Shown here one piece after another: positions 25,381-33,909 of a stretch of 33,909 nucleotides of DNA (positions within the stretch are counted from its first letter, which is position 1; each line of letters begins with the position of its first letter). Under the pieces are notes generated by a model. That model saw only the letters and a list, made by a program, of their open reading frames with translations. It was not told the DNA's origin and searched no databases. The translations under genes and the position numbers were made by a program. Location of the stretch: positions 82,226-116,134 of the forward strand of contig CALVUJ010000021.1 of the NCBI GenBank assembly GCA_944363575.1, written 5' to 3'. The DNA is from an uncultured Bacilli bacterium. Lineage in GTDB: Bacteria > Bacillota_I > Bacilli_A > RFN20 > DUOF01.

Positions 25381-25797
25381 TTACTCACCACACTTCCTTG
25401 TTACAACTTTACATTTAATTGGTAATTTTTGTGATGCTAACCTTAAAGCTTCTCTTGCTTGCTCTTCAGGTATTTCATCCATTTCAAATAAGATTGTTCC
25501 ATTTTTAACTACTGCTACCCAATGATCAGGAGCACCTTTACCAGCACCCATACGAACCTCTAATGGTTTTTTACTCATTGATAGATGTGGGAATATTCTT
25601 ATCCATATCTTACCTTGTCTTTTTGTATATCTTGCTAAGCAAATACGAGCTGCCTCTATTTGTCTATTAGTTACCCAAGCTCCTTCTAAAGCTTGTAAAC
25701 CATATTGCCCATAAGATAACTCTGTATTTCCTTTTGCTTTACCTTCATATGAAATTTTATGAGGTCTTCTATATTTAACTCTTTTTGGCATTAACAT
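25381..25797 (-). CDS. rplP: Ribosomal protein uL16
   Basis: 138 aa. Binds the A-site tRNA region of the 50[35 protein letters not shown], the [15 protein letters not shown] loop, and [16 protein letters not shown] are diagnostic. Its ribosome site (AAAGGAGAG) is at the end of rpsC. Confidence 0.98.
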   Translation of the reverse strand: MLMPKRVKYRRPHKISYEGKAKGNTELSYGQYGLQALEGAWVTNRQIEAARICLARYTKRQGKIWIRIFPHLSMSKKPLEVRMGAGKGAPDHWVAVVKNGTILFEMDEIPEEQAREALRLASQKLPIKCKVVTRKCGE

Positions 25798-25803
25798 AAT
25801 AGA

Positions 25804-26472
25804 TTACTCTCCTTTCATTTCTTCGGTCTCATTAGTTTTTTTCTCAGGAAGAATTTCTCCACGACAAATCCAAACCTTAACTCCTAAACGACCATATGTT
25901 GTATGTGCTTCACTAGTCGCATAATCTATGTCAGCACGTAATGTATGTAATGGAACAATTCCATCACTATATCCTTCACTTCTAGCAATATCTGCTCCTG
26001 CTAATCTTCCTGATACTAATGTTTTTACTCCTTTAGCACCAGCTTTCATAACTCTTTGCATTGCCTTCTTTTGAACTGTTCTAAATGATGCACGATTTTC
26101 TAATTGTTCTGCAATCCATCTAGAAATTACTCTAGCATCTAAATCAGGATTTTCTACTTCTTTAACGTTTAATTTAACGTTTTTACCTTTAGTTATTTTA
26201 GATATTTCTTTAGTAAGAACTTCAACATTTTTACCATCTTGTCCAATAATAACTCCAGGACGAGCAGCAATAACATTTACAGTTACATTTTCTTTTGTTT
26301 TTTCTATTTCAATTTTAGAAATAACAGCTTCTTTTAACTTGCTATTTAATAACTTTCTAATTTTAATATCTTCGTGTAAATAAGTTGCAAAATCTTTTTC
26401 TGAATACCATTTAGATTCCCATTCTTTATTTATTCCTACACGTAATCCTACTGGACTAACTTTTTGACCCAT
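25804..26472 (-). CDS. rpsC: Ribosomal protein uS3
   Basis: 222 aa. 30S protein at the mRNA entrance with an N-terminal KH domain ([20 protein letters not shown]) and a C-terminal domain ([21 protein letters not shown] and [20 protein letters not shown]). It ends [12 protein letters not shown], with rplP starting six bases later. Confidence 0.98.
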   Translation of the reverse strand: MGQKVSPVGLRVGINKEWESKWYSEKDFATYLHEDIKIRKLLNSKLKEAVISKIEIEKTKENVTVNVIAARPGVIIGQDGKNVEVLTKEISKITKGKNVKLNVKEVENPDLDARVISRWIAEQLENRASFRTVQKKAMQRVMKAGAKGVKTLVSGRLAGADIARSEGYSDGIVPLHTLRADIDYATSEAHTTYGRLGVKVWICRGEILPEKKTNETEEMKGE

Positions 26473-26487
26473 GTTTCTTGCTCCCTC

Positions 26488-26832
26488 CTATCTCTCTGCA
26501 ACTACCACATTAATGTGGCTAGTTCTTTTAACTAATCCTGATGATCTTCCTTTTGCTCTAGGCATATATCTTTTCATTTTTACGCCTTCATCAGCATATA
26601 TCTCTTTGATAAATAACTTATCTTGATTCATACCGTGGTTATTAACAGCATTTGCTGCAGCTGAGTTAATAAGTTTTAAAACAATTGGAGAAGCAGCTTT
26701 ATTAACATTTTTTAATATTGCTTGTGCTTCTGCTACTGACTTACCACGAACTAAATCAATAACCAATCGTGTTTTTCTTGGAGTAACACCTACATTACTA
26801 ACCGATGCTTTTGCTTCAATTATATTTTCCAT
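26488..26832 (-). CDS. rplV: Ribosomal protein uL22
   Basis: 114 aa. Lines the peptide exit tunnel. VTPRKTRLVIDLVRGKSVAEA, KLINSAAANAVNNHGM, and the beta-hairpin region MKRYMPRAKGRSS... with the terminal HINVVVAER are diagnostic. Between rpsS and rpsC. Confidence 0.98.
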   Translation of the reverse strand: MENIIEAKASVSNVGVTPRKTRLVIDLVRGKSVAEAQAILKNVNKAASPIVLKLINSAAANAVNNHGMNQDKLFIKEIYADEGVKMKRYMPRAKGRSSGLVKRTSHINVVVAER

Positions 26833-26843
26833 ATATGCCCCTC

Positions 26844-27140
26844 CTACTTCTTAGCTTTATTTGCTGCCTTATCTTCAGCAGTATGTCCTTTATGACCTGT
26901 ATATTTTCTAGTTGGAGAAAATTCTCCTAACTTGTGCCCAACCATATCTTCTGTAACGTATACTGGGATATGTTCTCTACCGTTGTAAACAGCAATTGTT
27001 AAGCCGATGAATTGTGGGAAGATTGTTGATCTTCTTGACCACGTTTTAATTACTTCTTTCTTTCCAGACGCTCTAATTGCTTCAGCTTTTTTCATTAAAT
27101 GTTCGTCACAGAAAGGTCCCTTTTTTAAACTTCTAGCCAT
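26844..27140 (-). CDS. rpsS: Ribosomal protein uS19
   Basis: 98 aa. Head protein of the 30S subunit. [38 protein letters not shown], the [18 protein letters not shown]-type core ([14 protein letters not shown]), and the basic tail ending DKAANKAKK are diagnostic. Confidence 0.98.
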   Translation of the reverse strand: MARSLKKGPFCDEHLMKKAEAIRASGKKEVIKTWSRRSTIFPQFIGLTIAVYNGREHIPVYVTEDMVGHKLGEFSPTRKYTGHKGHTAEDKAANKAKK

Positions 27141-27154
27141 CTCGTTTATCCTCC

Positions 27155-27988
27155 TTATTTACCATTTCTTCTTCTTACTATTAATTTAGTAGAAGCTTTT
27201 TTATTATTTCTAGTCTTAACACCTAATGCACGTTTACCCCATGGAGTTCTTGGTGCATCATGACCTATTGGGCTCTTACCTTCACCACCACCATGTGGGT
27301 GATCATTAGGGTTCATAACAGAACCACGAACTGTAGGTCTTGTTCCTAGCCATCTAGTTCTACCTGCTTTTCCAAGTTTAACTAAGCTATAGTCTTCATT
27401 TCCAACAACACCAACTGTTGCTCTACATGTTTCTAAGAATTTTCTAACTTCCTTTGAAGTTAAACGAACTATTACGTACTTTCCTTCTTTACCAAGAATT
27501 TGAGCTCCAGTTCCCGCTGCTCTTACTAGTTGGCCTCCTTTTCCAGGATAAAGTTCAATGTTATGAATATATGTACCTTCAGGAATATTTTTTAAAGCAA
27601 GTGCATTTCCAACTTTAATATCAGTTTGTTCTCCAGAAATTATTTCTTGCCCTACTTCTAATCCTTTTGGAGCTAGAATATATCTTTTTTCTCCATCAGC
27701 ATAATTGATTAAAGCTATATTTGCACTTCTATTTGGATCATATTCGATACCAGCAACTTTACCAACTATACCATCCTTATTTCTTTTAAAATCGATGATA
27801 CGATATTTTCTTTTGTGTCCTCCACCAATATGGCGACATGTAATGATTCCCTGACTATTTCTTCCGCCAGTTTTAGTCATACTAACTAGCAATGATTTTT
27901 CAGGAGTTTTCTTTGTTATCTCATCGTTTACCAATGTTGACATATTACGACGACCAGCCGATGTAGGCTTATATGTTTTAATTCCCAT
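27155..27988 (-). CDS. rplB: Ribosomal protein uL2
   Basis: 277 aa. Core 50S protein needed for subunit joining and peptidyl transfer. [32 protein letters not shown], the [20 protein letters not shown] strand and the conserved C-terminal [20 protein letters not shown] with its histidine. Full length. Confidence 0.98.
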   Translation of the reverse strand: MGIKTYKPTSAGRRNMSTLVNDEITKKTPEKSLLVSMTKTGGRNSQGIITCRHIGGGHKRKYRIIDFKRNKDGIVGKVAGIEYDPNRSANIALINYADGEKRYILAPKGLEVGQEIISGEQTDIKVGNALALKNIPEGTYIHNIELYPGKGGQLVRAAGTGAQILGKEGKYVIVRLTSKEVRKFLETCRATVGVVGNEDYSLVKLGKAGRTRWLGTRPTVRGSVMNPNDHPHGGGEGKSPIGHDAPRTPWGKRALGVKTRNNKKASTKLIVRRRNGK

Positions 27989-28016
27989 GTTTTTCCCTCC
28001 TATATTTCTCTTTTAC

Positions 28017-28481
28017 CTATTTTTTTAATAAATCTAATGATTGTCCTTCTGCTAAAGTGATGATAGCCTTTTTGTAAGAACTTGTTTTTCCGTAATATTT
28101 ACCAACTCTTTTATCTTTAGCACGAACATTTGAAACATTGATTTGTTTTACCTTAACACCGAAGATTGCTTCAAATGCATTTTTAATTTCTACTTTGTTA
28201 GAATCTTTCTTCACTTGTACAGTAATCTTGTTTAAAGTTTCCATATTTTTCATAGACTCTTCAGAAAGAAGTGGTCTAATGATGCAATCATAACTACTAA
28301 CTGTGGCTTTACCAACCTTAACTACAGGTTCTTCTTTTTTAGCAGTTTTCTTTGCTGTTGTTTTTGTTGCTTTTTTCTCTGTCTCTACTTCAGTCTTTTT
28401 AGCTGTAGTTTTACGAACAGTTTTAGTTTTCTTTACTTCTTCAGTAGAAGTTTCAGCCACTTCGCTAACTTTCTTTGCCAT
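28017..28481 (-). CDS. rplW: Ribosomal protein uL23 with a long N-terminal tail
   Basis: 154 aa against about 95-100 usually. Tunnel-exit protein and docking site for SRP and trigger factor. The canonical part starts near residue 62 (SSYDCIIRPLLSEESM) with TVQVKKDSNKVEIKNAFEAIF and the VRAKDKRVGKYYGKTSSYKK loop. The first 60 residues are a Lys/Thr/Glu/Ala tail (VRKTTAKKTEVETEKK). Its ATG overlaps the rplD stop (TAATG), with GAGGAGG as ribosome site. Confidence 0.97.
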   Translation of the reverse strand: MAKKVSEVAETSTEEVKKTKTVRKTTAKKTEVETEKKATKTTAKKTAKKEEPVVKVGKATVSSYDCIIRPLLSEESMKNMETLNKITVQVKKDSNKVEIKNAFEAIFGVKVKQINVSNVRAKDKRVGKYYGKTSSYKKAIITLAEGQSLDLLKK

Positions 28482-29113
28482 TATGCTAGTACCTCCTCAA
28501 TCATTTTCATAGCATCTAGTGTCATTACAACGCTATCACTATTTACCACATCATATACATTTATCTCATCTGCAAATAGAACCATAACATTTGCTAAATT
28601 AGACATTGATAATAAAGCTTCATAATTAATGCTATCCTCACTAACAACAAACAAAGTCTTCTTTTTTGCTTTTAATAACTCAAGCATTTTTACCGCTTGC
28701 TTAGTTTGTGGTTTTTCATATTTAATTTCATTAACAAGAATCAAATCCTTATCTTTTGCTTTAGCACTTAAAACTGATTTTAATGCTAATCTATATTCTT
28801 TTTTGTTTTGTTTAAGTGTGTAGTTTTGTTCCCCAGTTGGTCCAAATACAATTCCTCCACCTCTCCATTGTGGTGATCTAGTAGAACCTTGTCTAGCTCT
28901 GCCTGTACCTTTTTGTCTCCAAGGCTTACGGCCACCTCCGCTTACTTCATCTCTTTTTTTAGTTTTTGCTGTAGCTTGACGGCAATTAGACATACTAACT
29001 TGGATTGCATCATAAACAACATTATCGTTTGGTTTGATTCCAAAAACATCTTTATTTAATTCTACTTCTTCAACTTTTGTCCCTGTTTGATTTAAAACAT
29101 CCATTGCTTTCAT
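28481..29113 (-). CDS. rplD: Ribosomal protein uL4
   Basis: 210 aa. 50S tunnel protein; in some bacteria the S10-operon autoregulator. The extended loop is present (RQATAKTKKRDEVSGGGRK, then PWRQKGTGRARQGSTRSPQW and GGIVFGP). Normal length. Translationally coupled to rplW. Confidence 0.97.
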   Translation of the reverse strand: MKAMDVLNQTGTKVEEVELNKDVFGIKPNDNVVYDAIQVSMSNCRQATAKTKKRDEVSGGGRKPWRQKGTGRARQGSTRSPQWRGGGIVFGPTGEQNYTLKQNKKEYRLALKSVLSAKAKDKDLILVNEIKYEKPQTKQAVKMLELLKAKKKTLFVVSEDSINYEALLSMSNLANVMVLFADEINVYDVVNSDSVVMTLDAMKMIEEVLA

Positions 29114-29132
29114 CGTTCTATCCTCCTAACCA

Positions 29133-29831
29133 CTATTCGGTAACCGCTGAAGCTTCAGCATTTGAATAGTTAACTAAAGTTTTTACTTTAGGGCTTTTCT
29201 TTTGTGTCTTAACAGCACTTCTAATAGTTACAAGCCCTCTGTTTGGCCCAGGAATACATCCTTTTACTAAAATAGCATTCTTAGCAGCGTCTACTGATAC
29301 AACTTCCAAATTCAAAATAGTCACTTGCTCATTGCCATCATGACCAGGCATTTTTTTACCAGGATGAATTCTATTGTTAGTTCTACCAACAGTAGCCATA
29401 GATCCAACACCTCTATGATATCCTGAACCGTGTCCCTTTGGACCTATTTTATTTCCGTGTCTTTTAACACTACCTGAGAATCCCTTACCTTTTGATGTAC
29501 CAATAACATCTACTACGTCACCACTTTTAAATATCTCAGCAGTAACTGCTTGTCCAACATCATACCCATTCAATTCATCGCCTTTTATTTCTTTAATAAA
29601 TTGTTTAGTAGAAGTGTTAGCTTTTTTAAAGATACCTTTTAAAGGCTTATTTGTTATGTTTTCTCTTTTTTCTTCATAGCCTATCTGTAGAGCCTCATAA
29701 CCATCTTTTTCATTTGTCTTCTTTTGTAAAACAACATTTGGTAGTACCTCAACTACTGTAACAGGAATCATAACCCCATCTGTAGTGAAAACTTGAGTCA
29801 TACCAACTTTTCTTCCTAATATTGATTTCAT
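29133..29831 (-). CDS. rplC: Ribosomal protein uL3
   Basis: 232 aa, about 20 longer than usual because of a C-terminal tail (YSNAEASAVTE). Early-assembly 50S protein near the peptidyl transferase centre. MKSILGRKVGMTQVFTTDG, KGKGFSGSVKRHGN, GPKGHGSGYHRGVGSM and HPGKKMPGHDG are diagnostic. Confidence 0.97.
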   Translation of the reverse strand: MKSILGRKVGMTQVFTTDGVMIPVTVVEVLPNVVLQKKTNEKDGYEALQIGYEEKRENITNKPLKGIFKKANTSTKQFIKEIKGDELNGYDVGQAVTAEIFKSGDVVDVIGTSKGKGFSGSVKRHGNKIGPKGHGSGYHRGVGSMATVGRTNNRIHPGKKMPGHDGNEQVTILNLEVVSVDAAKNAILVKGCIPGPNRGLVTIRSAVKTQKKSPKVKTLVNYSNAEASAVTE

Positions 29832-29851
29832 GCTTTTATTCCTCCTTTATG

Positions 29852-30163
29852 TTACAGTTTAATTTCGATATCTACACCACTTGGTAAATCTAATCTAGTT
29901 AAAATATCAACCGTCTTAGCAGTAGGATTAACGATATCAATTAATCTCTTATGTGTTCTCATTTCAAATTGCTCACGAGAATCTTTATATTTGTGTACAG
30001 CTCTTAAAATTGTATAAACTTGTTTCTCTGTTGGTAGAGGAATAGGTCCAACAACTTTAGCTCCTGTAGATTTTGCAGCATCTATAATCTTTAAAGATGA
30101 TGCATCTAAAATTTTGTGATCGTATGCTTTTAATTTAATACGAATCTTGTTTGACTTTGCCAT
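29852..30163 (-). CDS. rpsJ: Ribosomal protein uS10
   Basis: 103 aa. Head protein of the 30S, also the NusE antitermination factor. [39 protein letters not shown], and the loop [15 protein letters not shown] are diagnostic. ATG at 30163 was preferred over 30169 because AAAGGGG is correctly spaced only from the former. First gene of the long operon, 126 nt after the predicted transcription start. Confidence 0.97.
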   Translation of the reverse strand: MAKSNKIRIKLKAYDHKILDASSLKIIDAAKSTGAKVVGPIPLPTEKQVYTILRAVHKYKDSREQFEMRTHKRLIDIVNPTAKTVDILTRLDLPSGVDIEIKL

Positions 30164-30289
30164 TTTCATTTCCCCTTTCGTCTAAAATCTGGCTTAGACA
30201 GTGCTCCATACAAATTACCTGATACCTCTAGGGTGGCTATGACAACCTTTATCGGTGTATCAGCAACCTCGCATTTCATAGCACATGCA
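30164..30289 (-). promoter_or_regulatory. Structured leader of the S10 operon mRNA
   Basis: The 126-nt 5' leader has several pairings on the minus strand: GCTATGA (30276-30282) with TCATAGC (30236-30242); CTGATAC (30257-30263) with GTATCAG (30219-30225); GTGCT (30280-30284) with AGCAC (30201-30205); and GTCTAA (30194-30199) with TTAGAC (30180-30185) as a hairpin just before the ribosome site. The first two pairs are interleaved, giving either a pseudoknot or two exclusive folds. This fits an autoregulatory ribosomal-protein leader; binding by an operon protein is inference. Confidence 0.6.
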
Positions 30290-30295
30290 AGTAGA

Positions 30296-30324
30296 ATTAT
30301 ATACTCTAACTGATAACGTGTCAA
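30296..30324 (-). promoter_or_regulatory. Consensus promoter of the S10-spc-alpha operon
   Basis: Minus-strand TTGACA (30319-30324), 17-bp spacer, TATAAT (30296-30301): a perfect sigma-70/SigA consensus. No other comparably strong promoter was noticed within the following 15 kb. Confidence 0.93.
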
Positions 30325-30387
30325 GAAAAAAATATTATTTTTAATTTAAAATTTATTTTTATCGTTTTAACAGCGTTTTTTTCTTTT

Positions 30388-30411
30388 TTAATGATATATA
30401 TATATCATTAA
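30388..30411. repeat. 24-bp AT palindrome
   Basis: Perfect dyad with TTAATGAT at its left end and ATCATTAA at its right, joined by a TA alternation. It lies about 65 bp upstream of the S10 operon -35. It could be a regulator site or a cruciform-prone sequence. Confidence 0.4.
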
Positions 30412-30608
30412 TTTTTTAAAAAAGGTCTTTTTCTAATATTTGATATAACTTGTCCTATTTAATAATAATATAAATACTTAATAATTTTTCATAAATGTAT
30501 ATCTAATCATATTGCACTTATTTCAAGGATATTTAAACTACTGAAAGACCTGCTTTTTCCTGATTATTTGTGCGTTTTTTTACTAAAAAACTCCACATTA
30601 TTTACATT

Positions 30609-30624
30609 TGTTTCACATGAAACA
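30609..30624. other. parS-like ParB binding site
   Basis: TGTTTCACATGAAACA matches the ParB/Spo0J consensus (TGTTNCACGTGAAACA) at every fixed position except one central base (G to A). parS sites cluster near the origin in Bacillota, and the S10 region is origin-proximal in many of them. Only one such site is in the window. Confidence 0.6.
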
Positions 30625-31331
30625 ATTATTTTTTCACGCCACAAAACTATTATCTTACATAAATCTAGCTACCCTGCTTTACTTCTAAAATAAGTTTTAC
30701 CTAACCCACGTTTCATTTTACTATTCACATATAATCTTTCTGTATTCGACGCTCTTTGTTTATATACTTCATTAACACATATTTAACTTGCTAGTCATTT
30801 ACAACTTTCCTAAATACATTATTTCATCAATTATTTTCTCTCTTTATTATTTATAATCTTTTTTCTATTTGCATTTACATTTGCTCCATATACACAACTA
30901 AAACAATGATGCTCTATCACTTTATTTAAAGTATTATTTATTTCTAAATTTCAAAGATTTCTATTGTTTGTTGAATAGCACTTTTAAATATAGCATCACT
31001 CCGTTTATAGTGTATCCTACGAGCTATTTACACAATAAATCACATTTTAAAATTTAAGATACTCTTCCAGGTAAAGATTTTAAATACGCATACCGGCTTT
31101 ACCCATAATCTTCCTGTAGTTAACTATTTTCATCTTTATTTCTTCGTATTCTCTTGCTATTTACAATAGTAATCTTATAAAGCTATTTCTTCCTATATTT
31201 CCTTATTTTGCTCCTTAACACTATCGCTATATATTTTTACAATAAAAAAAACAATAAGATCACAGTTACCTTTTTAGATCAAAAGATATACTATTACCCA
31301 AATATATGTTAAAGACATTGATTCCTTGCAT

Positions 31332-31362
31332 AAAAAAAGACTGCCGATTTTATCAACAGTCT
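31332..31362 (-). terminator. Terminator of the P-type ATPase/DUF2238 unit
   Basis: On the minus strand AGACTG, a 13-nt loop, CAGTCT and then seven T. It lies 24 bp after the stop codon of the gene ending at 31386. Confidence 0.8.
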
Positions 31363-31385
31363 GATAGTGCTTTTTACCCGCTTTA

Positions 31386-32177
31386 TCAATCACTTGTTTT
31401 TTTGGGTTTTTCCGTTATTTTTTCTTCATTTAATACATTTAATTCATCATTAGTTTTTTCTTCTATAATTATTGGCAATTCTGTTTTCTTCTCAATAAAC
31501 CATTTTACAACGTTGTGCTCTTTTGTTTTCTTTAAATCTATATAACTTATTACTGCAATGATAATTGCTCCCGCAAGATCAAGTATAAGATCTTTCATTG
31601 TATCAAATAAAGCCTCTCTGCCCAAAAAAGGTTCTCTTGTCATTGAGTCACTATACCTTTGCATATTTGACCCAACCATGGCATCTGCCACAAATTCTAC
31701 AATTTCCCATAACACCCCTACTGTTACACTAAAGAAAACAATGAATGCCGAAATAAACAATGGATTTAATTTCAAATCAACTTTTTCCCAATTATTTAGC
31801 CCACGTATTATAGAAAAACCTAAAATAGCAAGCATAGAACCAGATAGCATATGTAATACAGAATCAAACACTTTGCTTTTTATATATAATTCTCCAACTT
31901 CACCAACAATGAAATGTGCTAAACAAAATAATATAAACACGCTACTCATTACATTAGGAACAGTGACTTTCCCTTTTCTTTCAATAAATCCAGGAATGTA
32001 TGTACACAATAGCATCATAAACGATTGTGCTGCATTAAACATTGCTCTACTTCTTTGACTATCATCGCTATCTATTATAAAGCCAACAACATTTGCTATT
32101 AACAATAAACATATCCAAATCCTAACACTAATATATAACAGTTTTGTTTTAGAAATTTGTTTCTTTACTCTCTTCAT
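31386..32177 (-). CDS. DUF2238/YjdF-like membrane protein
   Basis: 263 aa with about six membrane segments (LLYISVRIWICLLLIANVVGF; SFMMLLCTYIPGF; VPNVMSSVFILFCLAHFI; VLHMLSGSMLAILGFSII; LFISAFIVFFSVTVGVLWEIVEF; LILDLAGAIIIAVISYI) and a hydrophilic C-terminal tail of 45 residues. The HMLSG helix, the GVLWEIVEFVAD motif and the FDTMKDLILDLAGA helix match the DUF2238 family, whose function is unknown. Conserved His, Glu and Asp inside the membrane suggest ion or small-molecule handling, which is inference. It follows the P-type ATPase gene by 29 bp. Confidence 0.65.
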   Translation of the reverse strand: MKRVKKQISKTKLLYISVRIWICLLLIANVVGFIIDSDDSQRSRAMFNAAQSFMMLLCTYIPGFIERKGKVTVPNVMSSVFILFCLAHFIVGEVGELYIKSKVFDSVLHMLSGSMLAILGFSIIRGLNNWEKVDLKLNPLFISAFIVFFSVTVGVLWEIVEFVADAMVGSNMQRYSDSMTREPFLGREALFDTMKDLILDLAGAIIIAVISYIDLKKTKEHNVVKWFIEKKTELPIIIEEKTNDELNVLNEEKITEKPKKTSD

Positions 32178-32206
32178 TTATACACCACATCCTACTACTT
32201 AATTTA

Positions 32207-33909
32207 CTATTTTTTACTCCTATTTTCTTTTTTTTCTTTAATACTTAAAATCAAAACAATTATTTCATGCATTATTAATACCAATAGAGAAATTCCTAAA
32301 ATATAACACCATTCACTAAAAGCTAACTGTGTTGTTTTAAAGAATTTATTTAAAAATGGAATTTCTGTAACAATAACTTGCAAAAATACACCTAAAGCAA
32401 CTGAAAATAGCATTAACTTATTATTAAACGTTTCTTTTCTTATAAATGTTTTTCTCGTATTTCTCATTCCTAAAGCATGGAACAACTCACACACTGCTAA
32501 AGTTGTAAATGCAAATGTTTGTGCTCTCATTAGGATATCCTCGTTTTCCAATATTCCTAATATAGAATCATAATTAATTTGACTTCCCAAATTATTTAAT
32601 TCCGCAATAGGTACACTTAAGAAAGCAAATAACGTTAAGATTCCAATCAAAAATCCGTACAATAATGTAATCTGTATTCCCCCGTGAGCAAACAATGATT
32701 CTTTAGGGTTACGTGGCTTGTCCTTCATAACATCACTATCTTTAGGATCGCTTCCTAGTGCTAAAGCTGGAACAGAATCTGTTAATAAATTTATCCATAA
32801 TATATGAATAGCAATAAGTGGCATTGGCATCCCAATTAAAATAGCCACAAACATTGTTACAATTTCAGCAAAATTGCTCGACAATAAAAATAAAACAGAC
32901 TTTTTTATGTTACCATATATCGTTCTTCCTTCTTCTATCGCTTTCTCGATAGAAGCAAAATTATCATCACTAAGCACCATATCCGCTGCACCTTTAGCAA
33001 CATCTGTTCCAGTTATTCCCATAGCAATTCCAATGTCCACTGCTTTCAAACTAGGAGCATCATTAACACCATCTCCTGTCATAGAAACTATCTTATCATT
33101 AGCTTTAAATGCTTTAACAATTTTAACTTTATGTTCTGGTGAAACTCTTGCAAAAACTCTTAGATTAGTGACCCTGTCATTTAATTCTTCTTGTGTCATT
33201 TTATCTAATTGATCACCGCTAATGCATTGATCTATTGTTTCTGCAATTCCCAAGTCTTTTGCAATTGCAAAGGCCGTATCTTTATGATCTCCAGTAATCA
33301 TTATAGTTGTAATCCCCGCTTGCTTAAAGGTATTAACGGCTTCCTTAGCTTCAGGTCTAGGAGGATCAATCATTCCTACCATACCTACAAAAATTAAGTT
33401 ATTTTCTTCAAACTGGCCAACCTCTTTATATGCTAATGCAAGTACTCTAAGGGCCTCTTGAGACATATTAAGAGATGCATCATTTATTCTATCTATGTCT
33501 TCTTTTGTTATTTCACGAACTTTATCATCAACGTATATTTTAGTACATACTTTCAAAATATTATCAATAGCACCTTTAGTGTACATTCTTTTACAATTTC
33601 CATAAATATGCTGTGTAGACATTAGTTTTCTTTCCGAGTCAAAAGGCAATTCATTAATACGTTTATGATCTTTATTTAAATTATCTTTTTCTACTCCAAA
33701 TTTTTTTCCTAAATCAATGAGTGCTACTTCAGTAGGATCTCCTATAGCATTTCCATTATCAATAACAGCATCATTACATAGGACCATTCCTTCAATTAAC
33801 AATTCGCAATTTTTCGCATTATTTATATGATATGATTTTTCAGAGCAATACATTTTTTCTACAGTCATTTTATTTTGGGTAAGAGTACCAGTTTTATCAC
33901 TACAAACAA
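32207..33909 (-). CDS. P2-type cation (probably calcium) transporting ATPase, 5' end outside the window
   Basis: The last 566 residues are visible. The first bases in the window encode the phosphorylation motif CSDKTGTLTQNKMTVEK, with the aspartyl-phosphate Asp codon at 33896-33898. Then come the nucleotide-binding domain (FDSERKLMS and MYTKGAIDNIL), the hinge MITGDHKDTAFAIAKDLGI and MTGDGVNDAPSLKAVDIGIAMG, and six membrane helices. ILWINLLTDSVPALALG in M6 has the Asn and Asp seen at calcium sites of P2A pumps (SERCA-like NLVTDGLPA), and M5 has NFAEIVTMF. Export of calcium or a similar ion across the membrane is the expected role; M4 lies outside, so the ion is not proven. Confidence 0.92.
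   Translation of the reverse strand, partial: VCSDKTGTLTQNKMTVEKMYCSEKSYHINNAKNCELLIEGMVLCNDAVIDNGNAIGDPTEVALIDLGKKFGVEKDNLNKDHKRINELPFDSERKLMSTQHIYGNCKRMYTKGAIDNILKVCTKIYVDDKVREITKEDIDRINDASLNMSQEALRVLALAYKEVGQFEENNLIFVGMVGMIDPPRPEAKEAVNTFKQAGITTIMITGDHKDTAFAIAKDLGIAETIDQCISGDQLDKMTQEELNDRVTNLRVFARVSPEHKVKIVKAFKANDKIVSMTGDGVNDAPSLKAVDIGIAMGITGTDVAKGAADMVLSDDNFASIEKAIEEGRTIYGNIKKSVLFLLSSNFAEIVTMFVAILIGMPMPLIAIHILWINLLTDSVPALALGSDPKDSDVMKDKPRNPKESLFAHGGIQITLLYGFLIGILTLFAFLSVPIAELNNLGSQINYDSILGILENEDILMRAQTFAFTTLAVCELFHALGMRNTRKTFIRKETFNNKLMLFSVALGVFLQVIVTEIPFLNKFFKTTQLAFSEWCYILGISLLVLIMHEIIVLILSIKEKKENRSKK

Larger units (their letters stand above)
30325..31331. other. Gene-free AT-rich region of about 1 kb
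   Basis: No ORF of convincing length or content on either strand, and no recognisable structural RNA. The plus strand is pyrimidine-rich with many T runs. It contains a 24-bp AT palindrome (30388-30411) and a parS-like site (30609-30624), listed separately. It may be a chromosome-organisation region or the eroded trace of lost genes. Confidence 0.5.

Overview
The window is a low-GC bacterial chromosome segment that uses the standard code: TGA is a genuine stop in several genes, for example maf and the gene at 2223-3476. The S10-spc-alpha ribosomal operon layout, zinc-type uS14, RNase J, an LCP-family protein and a Bacillus-like tRNA order (Pro-Ala-Met-Ile2-Ser-fMet-Asp-Phe) point to the Bacillota/Bacilli side of the tree. 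An uncultured RF39/Mollicutes-related lineage that still makes a cell wall would fit. rpmD is missing between rpsE and rplO, which also fits that group. This placement is inference.

Layout. 1-2222 is a decayed accessory patch: an unidentified partial ORF at the left edge, a DUF4143-type ATPase pseudogene carrying a frameshift, an in-frame stop, a mutated Walker A and an apparent deletion around Walker B, and several inverted repeats. 2223-6065 (minus strand) holds a protein with two HEPN-type R-N-A-I-x-H motifs, a tRNA-Thr, a solitary PemK/MazF-like protein, rimO and a small membrane protein. 6207-6794 (plus) is a membrane protein. 7206-8044 (minus) is a nine-tRNA array with its own promoters and terminators. 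8086-15255 holds an LCP protein, rnjA, a membrane-anchored pullulanase homologue whose catalytic triad is substituted, a membrane protein coupled to maf, a Tyr-rich peptide, and a membrane-anchored EIIB-like domain without its phospho-cysteine.

15320-30324 (minus) is one long ribosomal operon: rpsJ-rplC-rplD-rplW-rplB-rpsS-rplV-rpsC-rplP-rpmC-rpsQ-rplN-rplX-rplE-rpsN-rpsH-rplF-rplR-rpsE-rplO-secY-adk-map-infA-rpmJ-rpsM-rpsK-rpoA-rplQ, ending in a 54-aa membrane peptide. It starts from a perfect consensus promoter (TTGACA, 17 bp, TATAAT) and a structured leader with interleaved pairings, and ends at an intrinsic terminator. rpsH carries an in-frame TAA although the rest of the reading frame is fully conserved beyond it.

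Upstream of the operon is about 1 kb of gene-free AT-rich DNA containing a 16-bp sequence one base away from a ParB parS site. The window ends with a DUF2238-like membrane protein and a P2-type calcium-pump-like ATPase cut by the right edge.

The strongest leads are the double-HEPN protein, the internal stop in rpsH, the inactive-looking pullulanase, the Cys-less EIIB, the S10 leader and the parS-like site. I saw no complete new defence or mobile system.
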